Below are positions 1-8,277 of a stretch of 64,000 nt of DNA, piece by piece. Positions within the stretch are counted from its first letter, which is position 1. Each line of letters starts with the position of its first letter. This DNA comes from Endozoicomonas sp. NE40. Lineage in GTDB: Bacteria > Pseudomonadota > Gammaproteobacteria > Pseudomonadales > Endozoicomonadaceae. The stretch spans positions 4,142,501-4,206,500 of the forward strand of contig NZ_JBEWTB010000002.1 of NCBI RefSeq assembly GCF_040549045.1. The letters are read 5' to 3'. A program made the position numbers and the translations under genes. A model generated the notes under the pieces. It did not search any database. It was not told the origin of the DNA and saw only the letters and a program-made list of their open reading frames with translations.

Positions 1-211
1 ATGTTGTCGCTCAGTTCCCATGGTATAGGTACGAAAGCGATCCAGGCAGAACCAGTAGTACTCCCATTACAGGACCGTCAATAAATCCCAATGAAAAATA
101 GCGTCCTGAACATAGACGCTGTTGCGATTTGAAAGTTCAGAATGATTGAGTAGCCATCATTGCCGATACCTGAAAGAGAGGTGCAGAAAACGGCATAGCG
201 ATGGGCTGATT
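1..211 (+). other. Left-edge leader region; possible 3' tail of an upstream gene
   Basis: Frame 1 is open from base 1 to a TAA at 82-84 (28 codons, beginning with an ATG that may be an internal Met), so this could be the last few residues of a gene that starts outside the window. It is too short to identify. Bases 85-211 hold no convincing gene; the next gene probably starts at ATG 212, although its frame is open back to a TTG at 146. Confidence 0.25.
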
Positions 212-2410
212 ATGGATATTCCTCCAACTCCGCCAGCCAGGGGAACCCCGGCCAGCAGCGGCAAAAAAAAGCGTGGCAGAAATAAGGAAGAAAAGGCTCA
301 GCCCGGGCGGCAGCTGCCATCACCTGACGACGGCCTCTCAGGAATTCAATCATCACCACAGTCGGTCAGGCTGGCTCTTCGTAAAGCAGACAATGCAGAG
401 AGCAAGAAAATTCAGGTAGCAAAATTGACCAGGAAGATGCAGGAATTTCCAGTCAAAAAAGGCGACGAAATGAAAAGAATCATCGAAGAATATTCTGTTG
501 AGGCACTCAGGCTCAAAGAGCAAGTTGGTCCTACGCTGGAGGTCAACTATGCACTCACCTACTGCGCAATGGGTAAGGGGGACTGGAAACAGGCCAGGGT
601 GTACTGCGATGCACTGGTACAGCAGGTTAAAGACAACTCCATTGATCAGGCAAGAGCGTTGCTGCTGAGGGGAAAAATTGCCTTTGACAGCGAAGGCGGA
701 CTCACGGATGCCAGCACACGTGATATTGCCAGAGCTTATCAGCTGGGTAATCCGGAAGCAGGACGCTTTCTTATGCAGGCCAGAACAGGGTGGTATTCTA
801 CTGTCTGCCTTCTGGAGTGGTGCGACCCTTTGCAGTTAGTTGAAATAGCTCAAAAGCTTCCGACTCTTCGCAAAAATTATATGACCAGTCTGGCTCAGGA
901 GGTATACAAGGCGAAATCTGCGGACAACAAAGGTCGGGAGTTGATGTACAGGATCGTTAACGCCTTTGAAACAATAGTACAGCCTGACGAGCGAAAAAGC
1001 TTTGCCACATGGTTTCCATTGCTGATCTGTGAAATGTTTGAAAAGAAGGATGATGAGCAGGAGGACATTGACAAACATATGCGGGTGGCTCTGGAACTTT
1101 ATGCGAGACGGGGGAACGATGTTAAAAACTCTCGTGCCATTTATCATCATGCCAGAATAATGCGGTCAGGTATTACTAATGAAAGGCTTCAGAGCCTGCT
1201 CGACATTTCAAATGCCACCGCTTATATGTTCGCTGGAGATGCTCTGCTCAAGTATTGCCCGGACAATTACGAAGATGCTCTTTATCTTCTGAGAATGGCC
1301 AGACTTATGCCGGTAACCTATCAATTGCGAATTGAAGCCCTGCTGGAACGTAATCAATTAGAGGAGGCTCTGGCAGTGTGTCAGCAGGCTGTTAACCATA
1401 TAACTGAATTTCTGAATGGTGAAAACGAACTGTTTGGCAAAGTATTAGGGGAACAGGCAGCAGCCCAGGAGCAGAAAAATCCGGACAGGGCAAACAGTAT
1501 GCGCTTTGCGGAATTGCATGCGGCTAACGCGTTGCTGGAAAAATACCAGAATCAGGCCGAACTGTTTGAAGAGGCTCTCAGCCAACCCCGGCAGGAGCCG
1601 GAGGTTCAATCTGTAAAAACAGAGACTGCTGAAGACACGGGCGGTGTTGTTGCCATTGAAGCAGCTGGCGATGAAATCCCATTAACCGGGCAGCCTCCAG
1701 CTTCGGAGGTGGTTGATCGTCAACCGGAGGTTAATCAAACTGAGGGAGCGGTTGGGCAAAGCGCTACAGCGCACATGGATTCTGCCAGACAACCAGCCTC
1801 CTTGTCTGATTCTGAGATGCAGTCGGTTATCAATCGTGCTAATGACCTTATCCGGAACCAGTCTGAATTAGACAGGGCTGAAGAACTGTTGCTAAACCTG
1901 AAGCCGGAATCAGGTTCTCTGATGTGGTACCGGAAACAGCAGAGCCTCTGCTGGTTATATCATGAGCAGGGTACCAGCTATGACTATCTGTTTGGGAAGG
2001 TGGCGCCCGGTGAGCGTGCCAGTGACCTGGCGCAAGCGTACCTGAAAAAGTCAGATAAACTGGCAAAGAGGTTGATTAAAGACCTTGTGAAAATGGCAGA
2101 GAATACATCGCCTGAACTGCTTGCTGAGAAAACTCCGGACGCTGGAGCTTCGGAAAAAAAGAATGCTCCAGCAGTGGGACGTTTGTATACAGATCACAAA
2201 CACTACATGGCAGTGGCCAGGGTTCTTGAACAAAAGAACCCCGGTTTCAGGAAGTTGTACGGTGGTTTGTATTCAGTACTGGGACATATTCAGAAAGCCT
2301 GTTGTGACAATCCGGCTGTCAGCGGGAGGATCAAAGGATCGCTACAGGAAGGTATCACCTGGTACCGGATTGCAAACTCGATTCGAGGTTATGGTGGCGT
2401 TAAGGCATAA
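212..2410 (+). CDS. Large helical hypothetical protein, TPR/Sel1-like solenoid
   Basis: I do not recognise a named family. The chosen start, ATG 212, gives 732 aa; a TTG at 146 would add 22 residues. The N-terminus is Pro/Ser/Gly-rich (MDIPPTPPARGTPASSG) followed by a basic stretch (KKKRGRNKEEK), a style I associate with secreted or host-directed proteins of Endozoicomonas-like bacteria (inference). From about residue 80 the protein is almost entirely amphipathic helices with short turns; around residues 109-150 pairs such as ALTYCAMGKGDWKQARVYC look like TPR/Sel1-type helical hairpins. An acidic, low-complexity linker near residues 510-590 separates a second helical domain to the C-terminus. 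No signal peptide or membrane segment is visible. It lies 73 bp upstream of nadK on the same strand but without an obvious functional link. Function unknown. Confidence 0.75.
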   Translation: MDIPPTPPARGTPASSGKKKRGRNKEEKAQPGRQLPSPDDGLSGIQSSPQSVRLALRKADNAESKKIQVAKLTRKMQEFPVKKGDEMKRIIEEYSVEALRLKEQVGPTLEVNYALTYCAMGKGDWKQARVYCDALVQQVKDNSIDQARALLLRGKIAFDSEGGLTDASTRDIARAYQLGNPEAGRFLMQARTGWYSTVCLLEWCDPLQLVEIAQKLPTLRKNYMTSLAQEVYKAKSADNKGRELMYRIVNAFETIVQPDERKSFATWFPLLICEMFEKKDDEQEDIDKHMRVALELYARRGNDVKNSRAIYHHARIMRSGITNERLQSLLDISNATAYMFAGDALLKYCPDNYEDALYLLRMARLMPVTYQLRIEALLERNQLEEALAVCQQAVNHITEFLNGENELFGKVLGEQAAAQEQKNPDRANSMRFAELHAANALLEKYQNQAELFEEALSQPRQEPEVQSVKTETAEDTGGVVAIEAAGDEIPLTGQPPASEVVDRQPEVNQTEGAVGQSATAHMDSARQPASLSDSEMQSVINRANDLIRNQSELDRAEELLLNLKPESGSLMWYRKQQSLCWLYHEQGTSYDYLFGKVAPGERASDLAQAYLKKSDKLAKRLIKDLVKMAENTSPELLAEKTPDAGASEKKNAPAVGRLYTDHKHYMAVARVLEQKNPGFRKLYGGLYSVLGHIQKACCDNPAVSGRIKGSLQEGITWYRIANSIRGYGGVKA

Positions 2411-2483
2411 GCGGTAAAAATTGGTTATTATTCCCGTCTGGAACGACTATCAGCCGCAAGGCTCTGAACGGTAAGTGACACCT

Positions 2484-3377
2484 ATGGAACCATTCAAGCG
2501 TATCGGGGTAACCGGCCGTCAGGGACGATCTCATATAGAAAAGACCCTGCAACGCCTGACCGACTTTCTGCAGCAGCGGGGCATTGAAGTCCTGCTGGAC
2601 GAGTCTATCGCCTATCTGTTACCGGGACATCCTTACAAAATGTGCGCCCGGGCTGATATGGGGTCGTGCTGTGACCTGGTCATTGTGGTCGGGGGGGATG
2701 GCAGCCTGTTGGGCGCTGCCAGAGACATGGTACCCCACGGCGTGCCACTGCTTGGGGTAAACCTTGGGCGGCTGGGTTTTCTGACAGATATCCTGCCGGA
2801 CGAACTCGAACCTCAGCTTGAAGAGGTGTTGCAGGGGAAACACCGTCTTGTACACCGTTTTCTTCTGGACGCCTGTGTTATCCGCGATGGCAAGACCATC
2901 GGCAAAGCCGATGCCCTTAACGATGTGGTACTCCATCCGGGGCAGTCAACCCGGATTATTGAGTTTGAGCTGTATATTGATAATCAGTTTGTCTACCGTC
3001 AGCGTTCAGACGGACTGATTATTGCTACTCCGACCGGGTCGACGGCTTATGCGTTATCCGGTGGTGGTCCCATCATGCACCCCAAGCTGGATGCGATTGT
3101 TCTGGTACCCATGTATCCTCATATGCTGACCAACCGCCCACTGGTGGTCGATGGCAACAGCGAGATGCAGCTGGTGGTTCATCCTGACAACACGATTCAT
3201 CCTGTGGTCAGCTGCGACGGGCAGGTCGAGATCAATCTGCAGCCGGGCGACATTATTTCTATCAGGAAAAAGCCGGAGCCTCTGAAACTGTTGCATCCGG
3301 TCAATCATGATTTTTATGAAGGCTGCCGTTCCAAACTGCGATGGCATCCCCATGAAATAACCGTTGATGAAGACTAA
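2484..3377 (+). CDS. nadK: NAD kinase
   Basis: ATP-dependent NAD kinase, which phosphorylates NAD to NADP in the cytoplasm. The GGDGS nucleotide-binding motif is at residues 70-74 from ATG 2484 (297 aa), and the conserved NE/D-type motif appears as ALNDVVLH around 144-151; the glycine-rich TPTGSTAYALSGGGP block is also present. Length matches gammaproteobacterial NadK (about 290-300 aa). An in-frame GTG at 2475 would add three residues; I prefer the ATG because MEPFKRIGVTGR aligns with the usual start of the family. It is followed immediately by a strong intrinsic terminator. Identification is firm; the exact start is less certain because the Shine-Dalgarno is weak. Confidence 0.96.
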   Translation: MEPFKRIGVTGRQGRSHIEKTLQRLTDFLQQRGIEVLLDESIAYLLPGHPYKMCARADMGSCCDLVIVVGGDGSLLGAARDMVPHGVPLLGVNLGRLGFLTDILPDELEPQLEEVLQGKHRLVHRFLLDACVIRDGKTIGKADALNDVVLHPGQSTRIIEFELYIDNQFVYRQRSDGLIIATPTGSTAYALSGGGPIMHPKLDAIVLVPMYPHMLTNRPLVVDGNSEMQLVVHPDNTIHPVVSCDGQVEINLQPGDIISIRKKPEPLKLLHPVNHDFYEGCRSKLRWHPHEITVDED

Positions 3378-3387
3378 TCATTAACAG

Positions 3388-3411
3388 CCCACTGCTTTCA
3401 GTGGGTTTTTT
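3388..3411 (+). terminator. Intrinsic terminator after nadK
   Basis: Perfect 7-bp stem CCCACTG / CAGTGGG (3388-3394 and 3399-3405) with a CTTT loop, followed by six T residues (3406-3411). Classic rho-independent terminator, placed 11 bp after the nadK stop and 22 bp before the rhomboid gene. Confidence 0.88.
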
Positions 3412-3433
3412 CATAGATGAGCAAGAGTAAATT

Positions 3434-4312
3434 ATGTACAGGGCTCTGGTGATACCAGGACATAAAGATTTAAGTCCACTGTCTTATTTTTTATACCGGC
3501 AGGGGCTGCCCCATAAAATCACGGAAGAAGCCGGACAGCTGGTTATATGGACGGCCACTGAAGAGCAGGGCGAAGTTGTCAAACAGGCTTACAATGACTG
3601 GGAAGCCGGTTTGTTGCAACTGGAGCAGGCACCTGCCCGGCAGGGCGTTAATGTCGAAGGCATTATTAAAAGCATTCCCTGGCGAAGTTTTCCGGTGACG
3701 ATGCTGTTTCTGGCAGCCTGTCTGGCCGTGGCGGTTTTGACCCAGCTGGGTGAAAACATTGGCATGGTCAGCCATTTTACCTTTGTCAAAATCAAGGTGA
3801 CCGGGCCATACGCCTATTTTGCCAGCCTCGCTCAGACACTGGATTCCGGCGAATACTGGCGGCTGCTCAGCCCGATATTCCTGCATTTTGGCATTATTCA
3901 TCTGGCGTTTAATATGCTCTGGCTGTTTGATCTGGGACGACGTATTGAATATCGTCAGGGCGGGTTGCATCTGTTTGGTATTGTGATGGTGACCGGGCTG
4001 TTGTCTAACATTGCCCAGTATGTTTTTGGCGGGGATGCGACAATATTCGGTGGTTTCTCCGGCGTGATTTATGGTTTTCTAGGCTACTGTCTGGCGCGTG
4101 AAAAAATTGATCCGCGTTGTCAGTTTGGTGTGCCTCCAGCCATTTACGGCTTTATGCTGGTGTGGCTGGCGATAGGTTATACCGGTATTCTGGGGGCTAT
4201 TGGTTTTGGTAACATGGCTAATGCAGCTCATTCCGGCGGGCTGGTGTCGGGCCTGTTGATTGGCACTCTGGCGGGGGTGTTTTTACGCAGGTTTGAAGAT
4301 TCAGAGTACTAA
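3434..4312 (+). CDS. glpG: Rhomboid intramembrane serine protease GlpG
   Basis: Inner-membrane rhomboid protease of 292 aa that cleaves transmembrane substrates within the bilayer. The catalytic Ser is S209 in the GFSG motif (FGGFSGVIYGFLGY) and the catalytic His is H266 in ANAAHSGGL; the oxyanion helpers of the HxxxN type appear in GIIHLAFNMLWLFDLG (H156, N160). A soluble N-terminal domain of roughly 75 residues precedes six hydrophobic segments, as in E. coli GlpG (276 aa). The gene follows a terminator and is therefore likely its own transcription unit. Natural substrates cannot be read from the sequence. Confidence 0.94.
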   Translation: MYRALVIPGHKDLSPLSYFLYRQGLPHKITEEAGQLVIWTATEEQGEVVKQAYNDWEAGLLQLEQAPARQGVNVEGIIKSIPWRSFPVTMLFLAACLAVAVLTQLGENIGMVSHFTFVKIKVTGPYAYFASLAQTLDSGEYWRLLSPIFLHFGIIHLAFNMLWLFDLGRRIEYRQGGLHLFGIVMVTGLLSNIAQYVFGGDATIFGGFSGVIYGFLGYCLAREKIDPRCQFGVPPAIYGFMLVWLAIGYTGILGAIGFGNMANAAHSGGLVSGLLIGTLAGVFLRRFEDSEY

Positions 4313-4417
4313 TAAATAGAGTACTAACGCTGAAGCTGAGAAGGGTTAACAGGCCTACCTCGAACCGGGCGTGACCGTCATGCCCGGAACTCCACTGCCT
4401 GGAACAAAGACACTATT

Positions 4418-4457
4418 TAGGGGCGCTATCAGTTGGTTAGGGGCGCTATCAGCTGGA
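4418..4457. repeat. Two tandem 20-bp units beside the 216-aa gene
   Basis: The unit TAGGGGCGCTATCAGYTGG occurs twice in direct tandem (4418-4436 and 4438-4456), differing at one position (GTTGG versus GCTGG). It lies between the convergent rhomboid and 216-aa genes and covers the last codons of the latter. The rest of 4313-4448 shows no gene. Confidence 0.7.
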
Positions 4458-5099
4458 AAGGAAATCGCTACAGTCATCGGTAGGCATGCCAGCGCTATCC
4501 GTCATTTTTGAACACTCCAGTTCGATCATACGAAGTCTTTGGCACCATTGACTTGCGGGTACGTGAGTGTCGTCAGTCGTGTATATTTCCTTGCCTTCAA
4601 GCGACCAGTAATTCGACTGCAATGTGACCATCGGAGCGTACATGTCCAGCCTGCAATGTATATTGAACCAGGCATCGCATACCCAGAACTCATCATTTTT
4701 GAACTGTTCAAACTCGTTTAGTGTTAACTTGCCTTGCAATCGGGGCTCGTTGGCCAGCACTAGAAATGCATGTAAATCATGGTTCACCAGCCATATATTT
4801 GGAATCTTCGTATCGATGCCGAACTTGAGGGCAATACAGGTGTATTCTTTACAGTTACCTGCCCTCTCATTCGGATTCATGGAGTGTAAAAGCAATACCG
4901 TATCAATATTATCGCGACGATGCCTTAACCTGGGTATCAACGCAGCGGCTCTGTCAGAAGCGTTAATACGCCTCTGTCTTCTTGACGGAAGCGCAGTTCC
5001 CAAATAGCGGGAAAAGGTCTTATTCGATGTTTTTAAGGACCCTTTAAAAAAGTTACGGGTATAAGTTAGCATCAGTTGTGCATTGGTCATCTCATTCAT
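4449..5099 (-). CDS. Putative papain/transglutaminase-fold cysteine protease, possible effector
   Basis: 216-aa protein without a named family that I can assign. A Cys-His-Asp arrangement typical of papain/transglutaminase-like folds is visible: C83 in RAGNCKEYTCIA (Cys at the start of a helix), H110 in NHDLHAFLVLAN (His on a beta strand), and D142 in FWVCDAWFNIH. The spacing of 27 and 32 residues and the local context (GNC..., ...HAF.V..., ...CDAW) resemble bacterial effector-type cysteine proteases and deamidases. The N-terminal 60 residues are basic and Ser/Thr-rich, without a Sec signal, which would suit a type III or IV secretion signal (inference). It lies 65 bp downstream of the PLP-enzyme gene on the same strand. 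A start at the second Met (residue 4) is also possible. Confidence 0.7.
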   Translation of the reverse strand: MNEMTNAQLMLTYTRNFFKGSLKTSNKTFSRYLGTALPSRRQRRINASDRAAALIPRLRHRRDNIDTVLLLHSMNPNERAGNCKEYTCIALKFGIDTKIPNIWLVNHDLHAFLVLANEPRLQGKLTLNEFEQFKNDEFWVCDAWFNIHCRLDMYAPMVTLQSNYWSLEGKEIYTTDDTHVPASQWCQRLRMIELECSKMTDSAGMPTDDCSDFLSS

Positions 5100-5164
5100 G
5101 AGCCTGTGGCCCCCGTGTCAGAAGGGGTGTTGCCTTTTTCTGATCAGGGCTGACTTGCACCTGA

Positions 5165-6937
5165 CTACTGCTGCTCCAGGTGTTTTTCATGCACCGACAG
5201 ATGAACGCTTCTGATCAGCTCTTCAACCTTTTCTCCAGGCATAAATGAATCGGAGAAACCCGTTGATACCGGATCAATATGCAGTTTTGCACAATCCCTG
5301 AAATGGCTGATCAGGTCTCTGGGGTTTTCATCGCCCATAGCAATCCGGATGGTGGTCAGATGAATATGGGCCTCGCTCTGGGCCTGTTCATCCAGCTCTG
5401 AATGGGAAGTCAGTGCCGGGCAAAGTACCAGTGTATTACTCTGCCCAAGGCTGACCATGTGTCCGAATACGGGCTCCATGGCATCGAAGAAGCGGACAAA
5501 AGCTTCTCTTGGCAGGTTGGCCTGTTCCATATCAATGCTGAACAGCGGGCTGGGCAGACCCAGATAAAGGTTCTTCTGACACAGCTCCCGGTTTGGATGA
5601 TCTTTCAGACCGTGGCTGTTCACGTTGATCATCGGATGACTGTCGAGGAACTCGGAAAACACCAGTGTGTTGATGCACTTGTTCAGCATCCGGTTTTCCA
5701 GGGTCTTGATACCATTAATGACCTCAATCGCCTTGTCGGCGTCCAGAAAAGCACCTTTGATGTAGTACACATCCCAGAACAGGGTCTGGTCCCAGTTGAT
5801 GCCATTATGCTGGTGGCCTTTGGGAAGGAACATCCGGCAGGACTCTCCGATCACTCCGCCAGCGGTGGTGGAACCTCCTCCGGAAATATCCTTGGTGTAG
5901 CTGTGAATGACCCAGTCCGGGCGACAGGCTTTGTCCGGATGGCGCAGGGGACGGCTGAGGAACGGTGTTGCCAGTGTTGAGTCGAGCATGACCAGATGAT
6001 TATGCTGGTGGCTGATACGGCAGATTTCCGGAACATCCAGCACATAGCCGTGGGGGTTGCAGGGGGACTCCAGATAAACAAACAGACGCTTGCCCTTGTT
6101 GAGCGCCTGCTGGTGCTGGCTGCGAACCGCTTTCATACGTTCTGCAAATTCCCCACCAGAGTAACCGTCAAACCATTCCAGCTGAATATTCAGACGGTCA
6201 GTGCGTGCGTAATAATCATTGATCAGCTGAAAGGTGCCACCATAGACATTGCGGGACGCCAGCAGGATATCGCCATGGCGCAACTGGTTGCTGAGCAGGC
6301 CGTCAATGGCGGCCATGCCACTGTTGAAATTCCACGCCATGTAGTCTGCGGCGTATTTTCCGGCTTCCAGCGCAACGATGGTATTGGCGAGCGAAATAGA
6401 AGTTGGGTTCAGCAGGCGGGAGTATATCGGGTGCGTACTTTCCATGCCTTTAAAAGCGTCTTCCACCCATTCTGTACAAGCGTATAGATAAGTAGCCGTG
6501 CGAACGATGGCCGGGGTAGCGGAAAACAGCGCGCCGACATTGGCAAACAAGGGGTAGTCACCTTTGACTGCCCGACTGCTGACATCCATATTCAAAGCCT
6601 GATAACTGGCTCTGAGGCTGGGCTGAAGGGTGTCAATCAGTTTGGCAAGCTGAAAACACAGGAATTTTTTAGCGTTGAAGTAACTGATGCGGTCCGTTTG
6701 TGGCAAACTGTCAAGGGTGTTGTTCAGGGCTTCCACCTGGTTCAGTTCGCCAAAGGTCTGATACAGGTGGGTGGTGGCCTGCAACAGAGCCTGACCGTAT
6801 TCTGAGCCGGGGTCTATGCCAAAGTGCAGTAACTGTTCCTGTGCCAGCCCGTGTGCATCCTGACATTGGGTTGAATTTCGAACCGGTGACAGTCTTTGCA
6901 AAACCGACGGTTGCAAAACAGAAGGGTTTGTTGCCAT
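5165..6937 (-). CDS. Large Cys/Met-metabolism-type PLP-dependent enzyme
   Basis: 590-aa fold-type I PLP enzyme of the trans-sulfuration (Cys/Met metabolism) superfamily. The Schiff-base lysine is K349 in HSYTKDISGGGSTTAGG; the pyridine-N aspartate is D319 in VMLDSTLATPF; a YSRLLNPT motif at 172-179 matches the YSRxxNPT signature. The usual enzymes (MetB, MetC, MetY) are near 400 aa; this one carries about 120 extra N-terminal residues and a longer C-terminal part, so it belongs to the long, poorly characterised subgroup and the substrate cannot be named. AAGGGG five bases before ATG 6937 supports the start. It is divergent from the YeaC-like gene. Function as a lyase or gamma-replacement enzyme is inferred from family only. 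Confidence 0.85.
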   Translation of the reverse strand: MATNPSVLQPSVLQRLSPVRNSTQCQDAHGLAQEQLLHFGIDPGSEYGQALLQATTHLYQTFGELNQVEALNNTLDSLPQTDRISYFNAKKFLCFQLAKLIDTLQPSLRASYQALNMDVSSRAVKGDYPLFANVGALFSATPAIVRTATYLYACTEWVEDAFKGMESTHPIYSRLLNPTSISLANTIVALEAGKYAADYMAWNFNSGMAAIDGLLSNQLRHGDILLASRNVYGGTFQLINDYYARTDRLNIQLEWFDGYSGGEFAERMKAVRSQHQQALNKGKRLFVYLESPCNPHGYVLDVPEICRISHQHNHLVMLDSTLATPFLSRPLRHPDKACRPDWVIHSYTKDISGGGSTTAGGVIGESCRMFLPKGHQHNGINWDQTLFWDVYYIKGAFLDADKAIEVINGIKTLENRMLNKCINTLVFSEFLDSHPMINVNSHGLKDHPNRELCQKNLYLGLPSPLFSIDMEQANLPREAFVRFFDAMEPVFGHMVSLGQSNTLVLCPALTSHSELDEQAQSEAHIHLTTIRIAMGDENPRDLISHFRDCAKLHIDPVSTGFSDSFMPGEKVEELIRSVHLSVHEKHLEQQ

Positions 6938-7027
6938 TGGAGCCCCTTGATGGTTGTCATGATCACTGAATCAGCTTTGCATCAATCGGTCTGTCTGACA
7001 AGGCAAGGGTAATAATAAGAGGTCAAT

Positions 7028-7294
7028 ATGCAGTTAACGGACTTTCTTGAAATAATGAATCCTGATCTTTATCAGGTATTGAAACAGTCGGTTGAATTAG
7101 GGCGCTGGCCTGATGGCAAAAGACTGTCCGAACAGGAGCGGGAAGCCAGCTTGCAGGCACTGATTGCCTGGGAGTTTGAGCATCTGCCTGAAGATCAACG
7201 TACTGGTTATATGCCGGTCAGTTGCAAAAGTAGTCAGAAACCGGTGCAGACAGAGGACGAACCTGCCAGCATCCTGCGTTTCAGGGATGGCTGA
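7028..7294 (+). CDS. DUF1315 family protein (YeaC-like)
   Basis: 88-aa cytoplasmic protein matching the YeaC/DUF1315 family of gammaproteobacteria: an N-terminal MNPDLYQVLKQSVELGRWPDG block and LPEDQRTGYMP near residue 55 are characteristic. Molecular function is not known for the family. The 3' end overlaps the ATG of the following DUF2797 gene by eight bases, so the two are probably translationally coupled; this pairing is also seen in Pseudomonas and relatives (general knowledge). Confidence 0.85.
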   Translation: MQLTDFLEIMNPDLYQVLKQSVELGRWPDGKRLSEQEREASLQALIAWEFEHLPEDQRTGYMPVSCKSSQKPVQTEDEPASILRFRDG

Positions 7295-8216
7295 GCAGTT
7301 TCATGGATTAAGAGAGAACTCGATAGTGGCAGATGGAGTAGTTGTGTCAAATAAAGCAGCAGGATCAAATAAAGCAACAGGGTCAAATAAAGCATTGACC
7401 GGAAACCTGCGGAAAATGGTTTCTGAATTACAGGGAACCGTCGTCTATCAGTTGCCGGTTGGTGATGACCTGATCACGATGAACGACCTGATCGGACGCA
7501 AAATTGTTCTGGACTATCAGGGGGTGATCAACTGTTGTCACTGTGGACGCAAAACGAAAAAGAGTTTTAGCCAGGGTTACTGTTACCCCTGTTTTAAAAA
7601 ACTGCCTCAGTGTGATACCTGCATTATGAGTCCGGAAAAGTGCCACTACCATCAGGGAACCTGTAGGGATGCCCAGTGGGGGGAGCAGTTCTGTATGACC
7701 GACCATGTGGTTTATCTGGCGAACTCTTCCGGCCTGAAAGTAGGCATTACCCGGGCAACGCAGATACCTACCCGCTGGATTGACCAGGGCGCGACCCAGG
7801 CCATGCCATTTATGAGGGTGTCCACCCGTCGGCAGTCCGGTTTGCTGGAAAGCCTGTTTAAGGAGTTTGTTGCAGACCGTACCAACTGGCGAGCCATGCT
7901 GAAAGGCACTGCCGAGCCTCTTGATCTGGCGACTTCTGCACAGGAACTGATGGACATGAACCGTTCCCGTATCACTGCTTTGCAGGAACAGTTTGGCATT
8001 CAGGCGATTCAGCCGGTTGAGAAGCCGGAAGTGATTGAAATTCACTACCCTGTGGAGCACTATCCCACCAAAGTTACCTCATTGTCGTTTGACAAAACAC
8101 CTTCCGTGGAAGGCGTGCTGCAGGGTATTAAAGGGCAGTATCTGATACTGGATACCGGTGTATTGAATATTCGCAAGCATACGTCGTATCAGGTCCGTGT
8201 CACGACTTGCGCATAA
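7287..8216 (+). CDS. DUF2797 zinc-ribbon protein
   Basis: From ATG 7287 the product is 309 aa. The core, from about residue 75, has a zinc-ribbon-like cluster (NCCHCGRKTKKSFSQGYCYPC, then CDTC, CHYHQGTC) followed by LANSSGLKVGITR, the hallmark of DUF2797; the last resembles a GIY-YIG-like strand arrangement (inference). Function of the family is unknown. The first 40 residues hold an in-frame 18-bp DNA repeat giving SNKAxG repeats, a poorly conserved extension; the true start might instead be the ATG near 7417 (MVSELQGTVVYQ). Coupled to the preceding YeaC-like gene by overlap. Confidence 0.85.
   Translation: MAEQFHGLRENSIVADGVVVSNKAAGSNKATGSNKALTGNLRKMVSELQGTVVYQLPVGDDLITMNDLIGRKIVLDYQGVINCCHCGRKTKKSFSQGYCYPCFKKLPQCDTCIMSPEKCHYHQGTCRDAQWGEQFCMTDHVVYLANSSGLKVGITRATQIPTRWIDQGATQAMPFMRVSTRRQSGLLESLFKEFVADRTNWRAMLKGTAEPLDLATSAQELMDMNRSRITALQEQFGIQAIQPVEKPEVIEIHYPVEHYPTKVTSLSFDKTPSVEGVLQGIKGQYLILDTGVLNIRKHTSYQVRVTTCA
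7347..7394 (+). repeat. 18-bp in-frame tandem repeat in the DUF2797 gene
   Basis: Unit TCAAATAAAGCARCAGGR is present as two full copies (7347-7364, 7365-7382) and a 12-bp partial third (7383-7394). Being a multiple of three it changes the N-terminal extension length (SNKAAG/SNKATG/SNKA) without breaking the frame. Confidence 0.85.
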
Positions 8217-8225
8217 CTTATTTAT

Positions 8226-8259
8226 GAAGCCTGTTGGACTTGATCGTCCAACAGGCTTC
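8226..8259 (+). terminator. Perfect 14-bp stem-loop between DUF2797 gene and pepN
   Basis: GAAGCCTGTTGGAC (8226-8239), loop TTGATC, GTCCAACAGGCTTC (8246-8259): a perfect 14-bp stem starting ten bases after the DUF2797 stop. There is no T-tract after it, so it may act as an mRNA stabiliser or weak terminator rather than a classic intrinsic terminator. Confidence 0.6.
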
Positions 8260-8277
8260 CGTGATCAGGAATAAACG

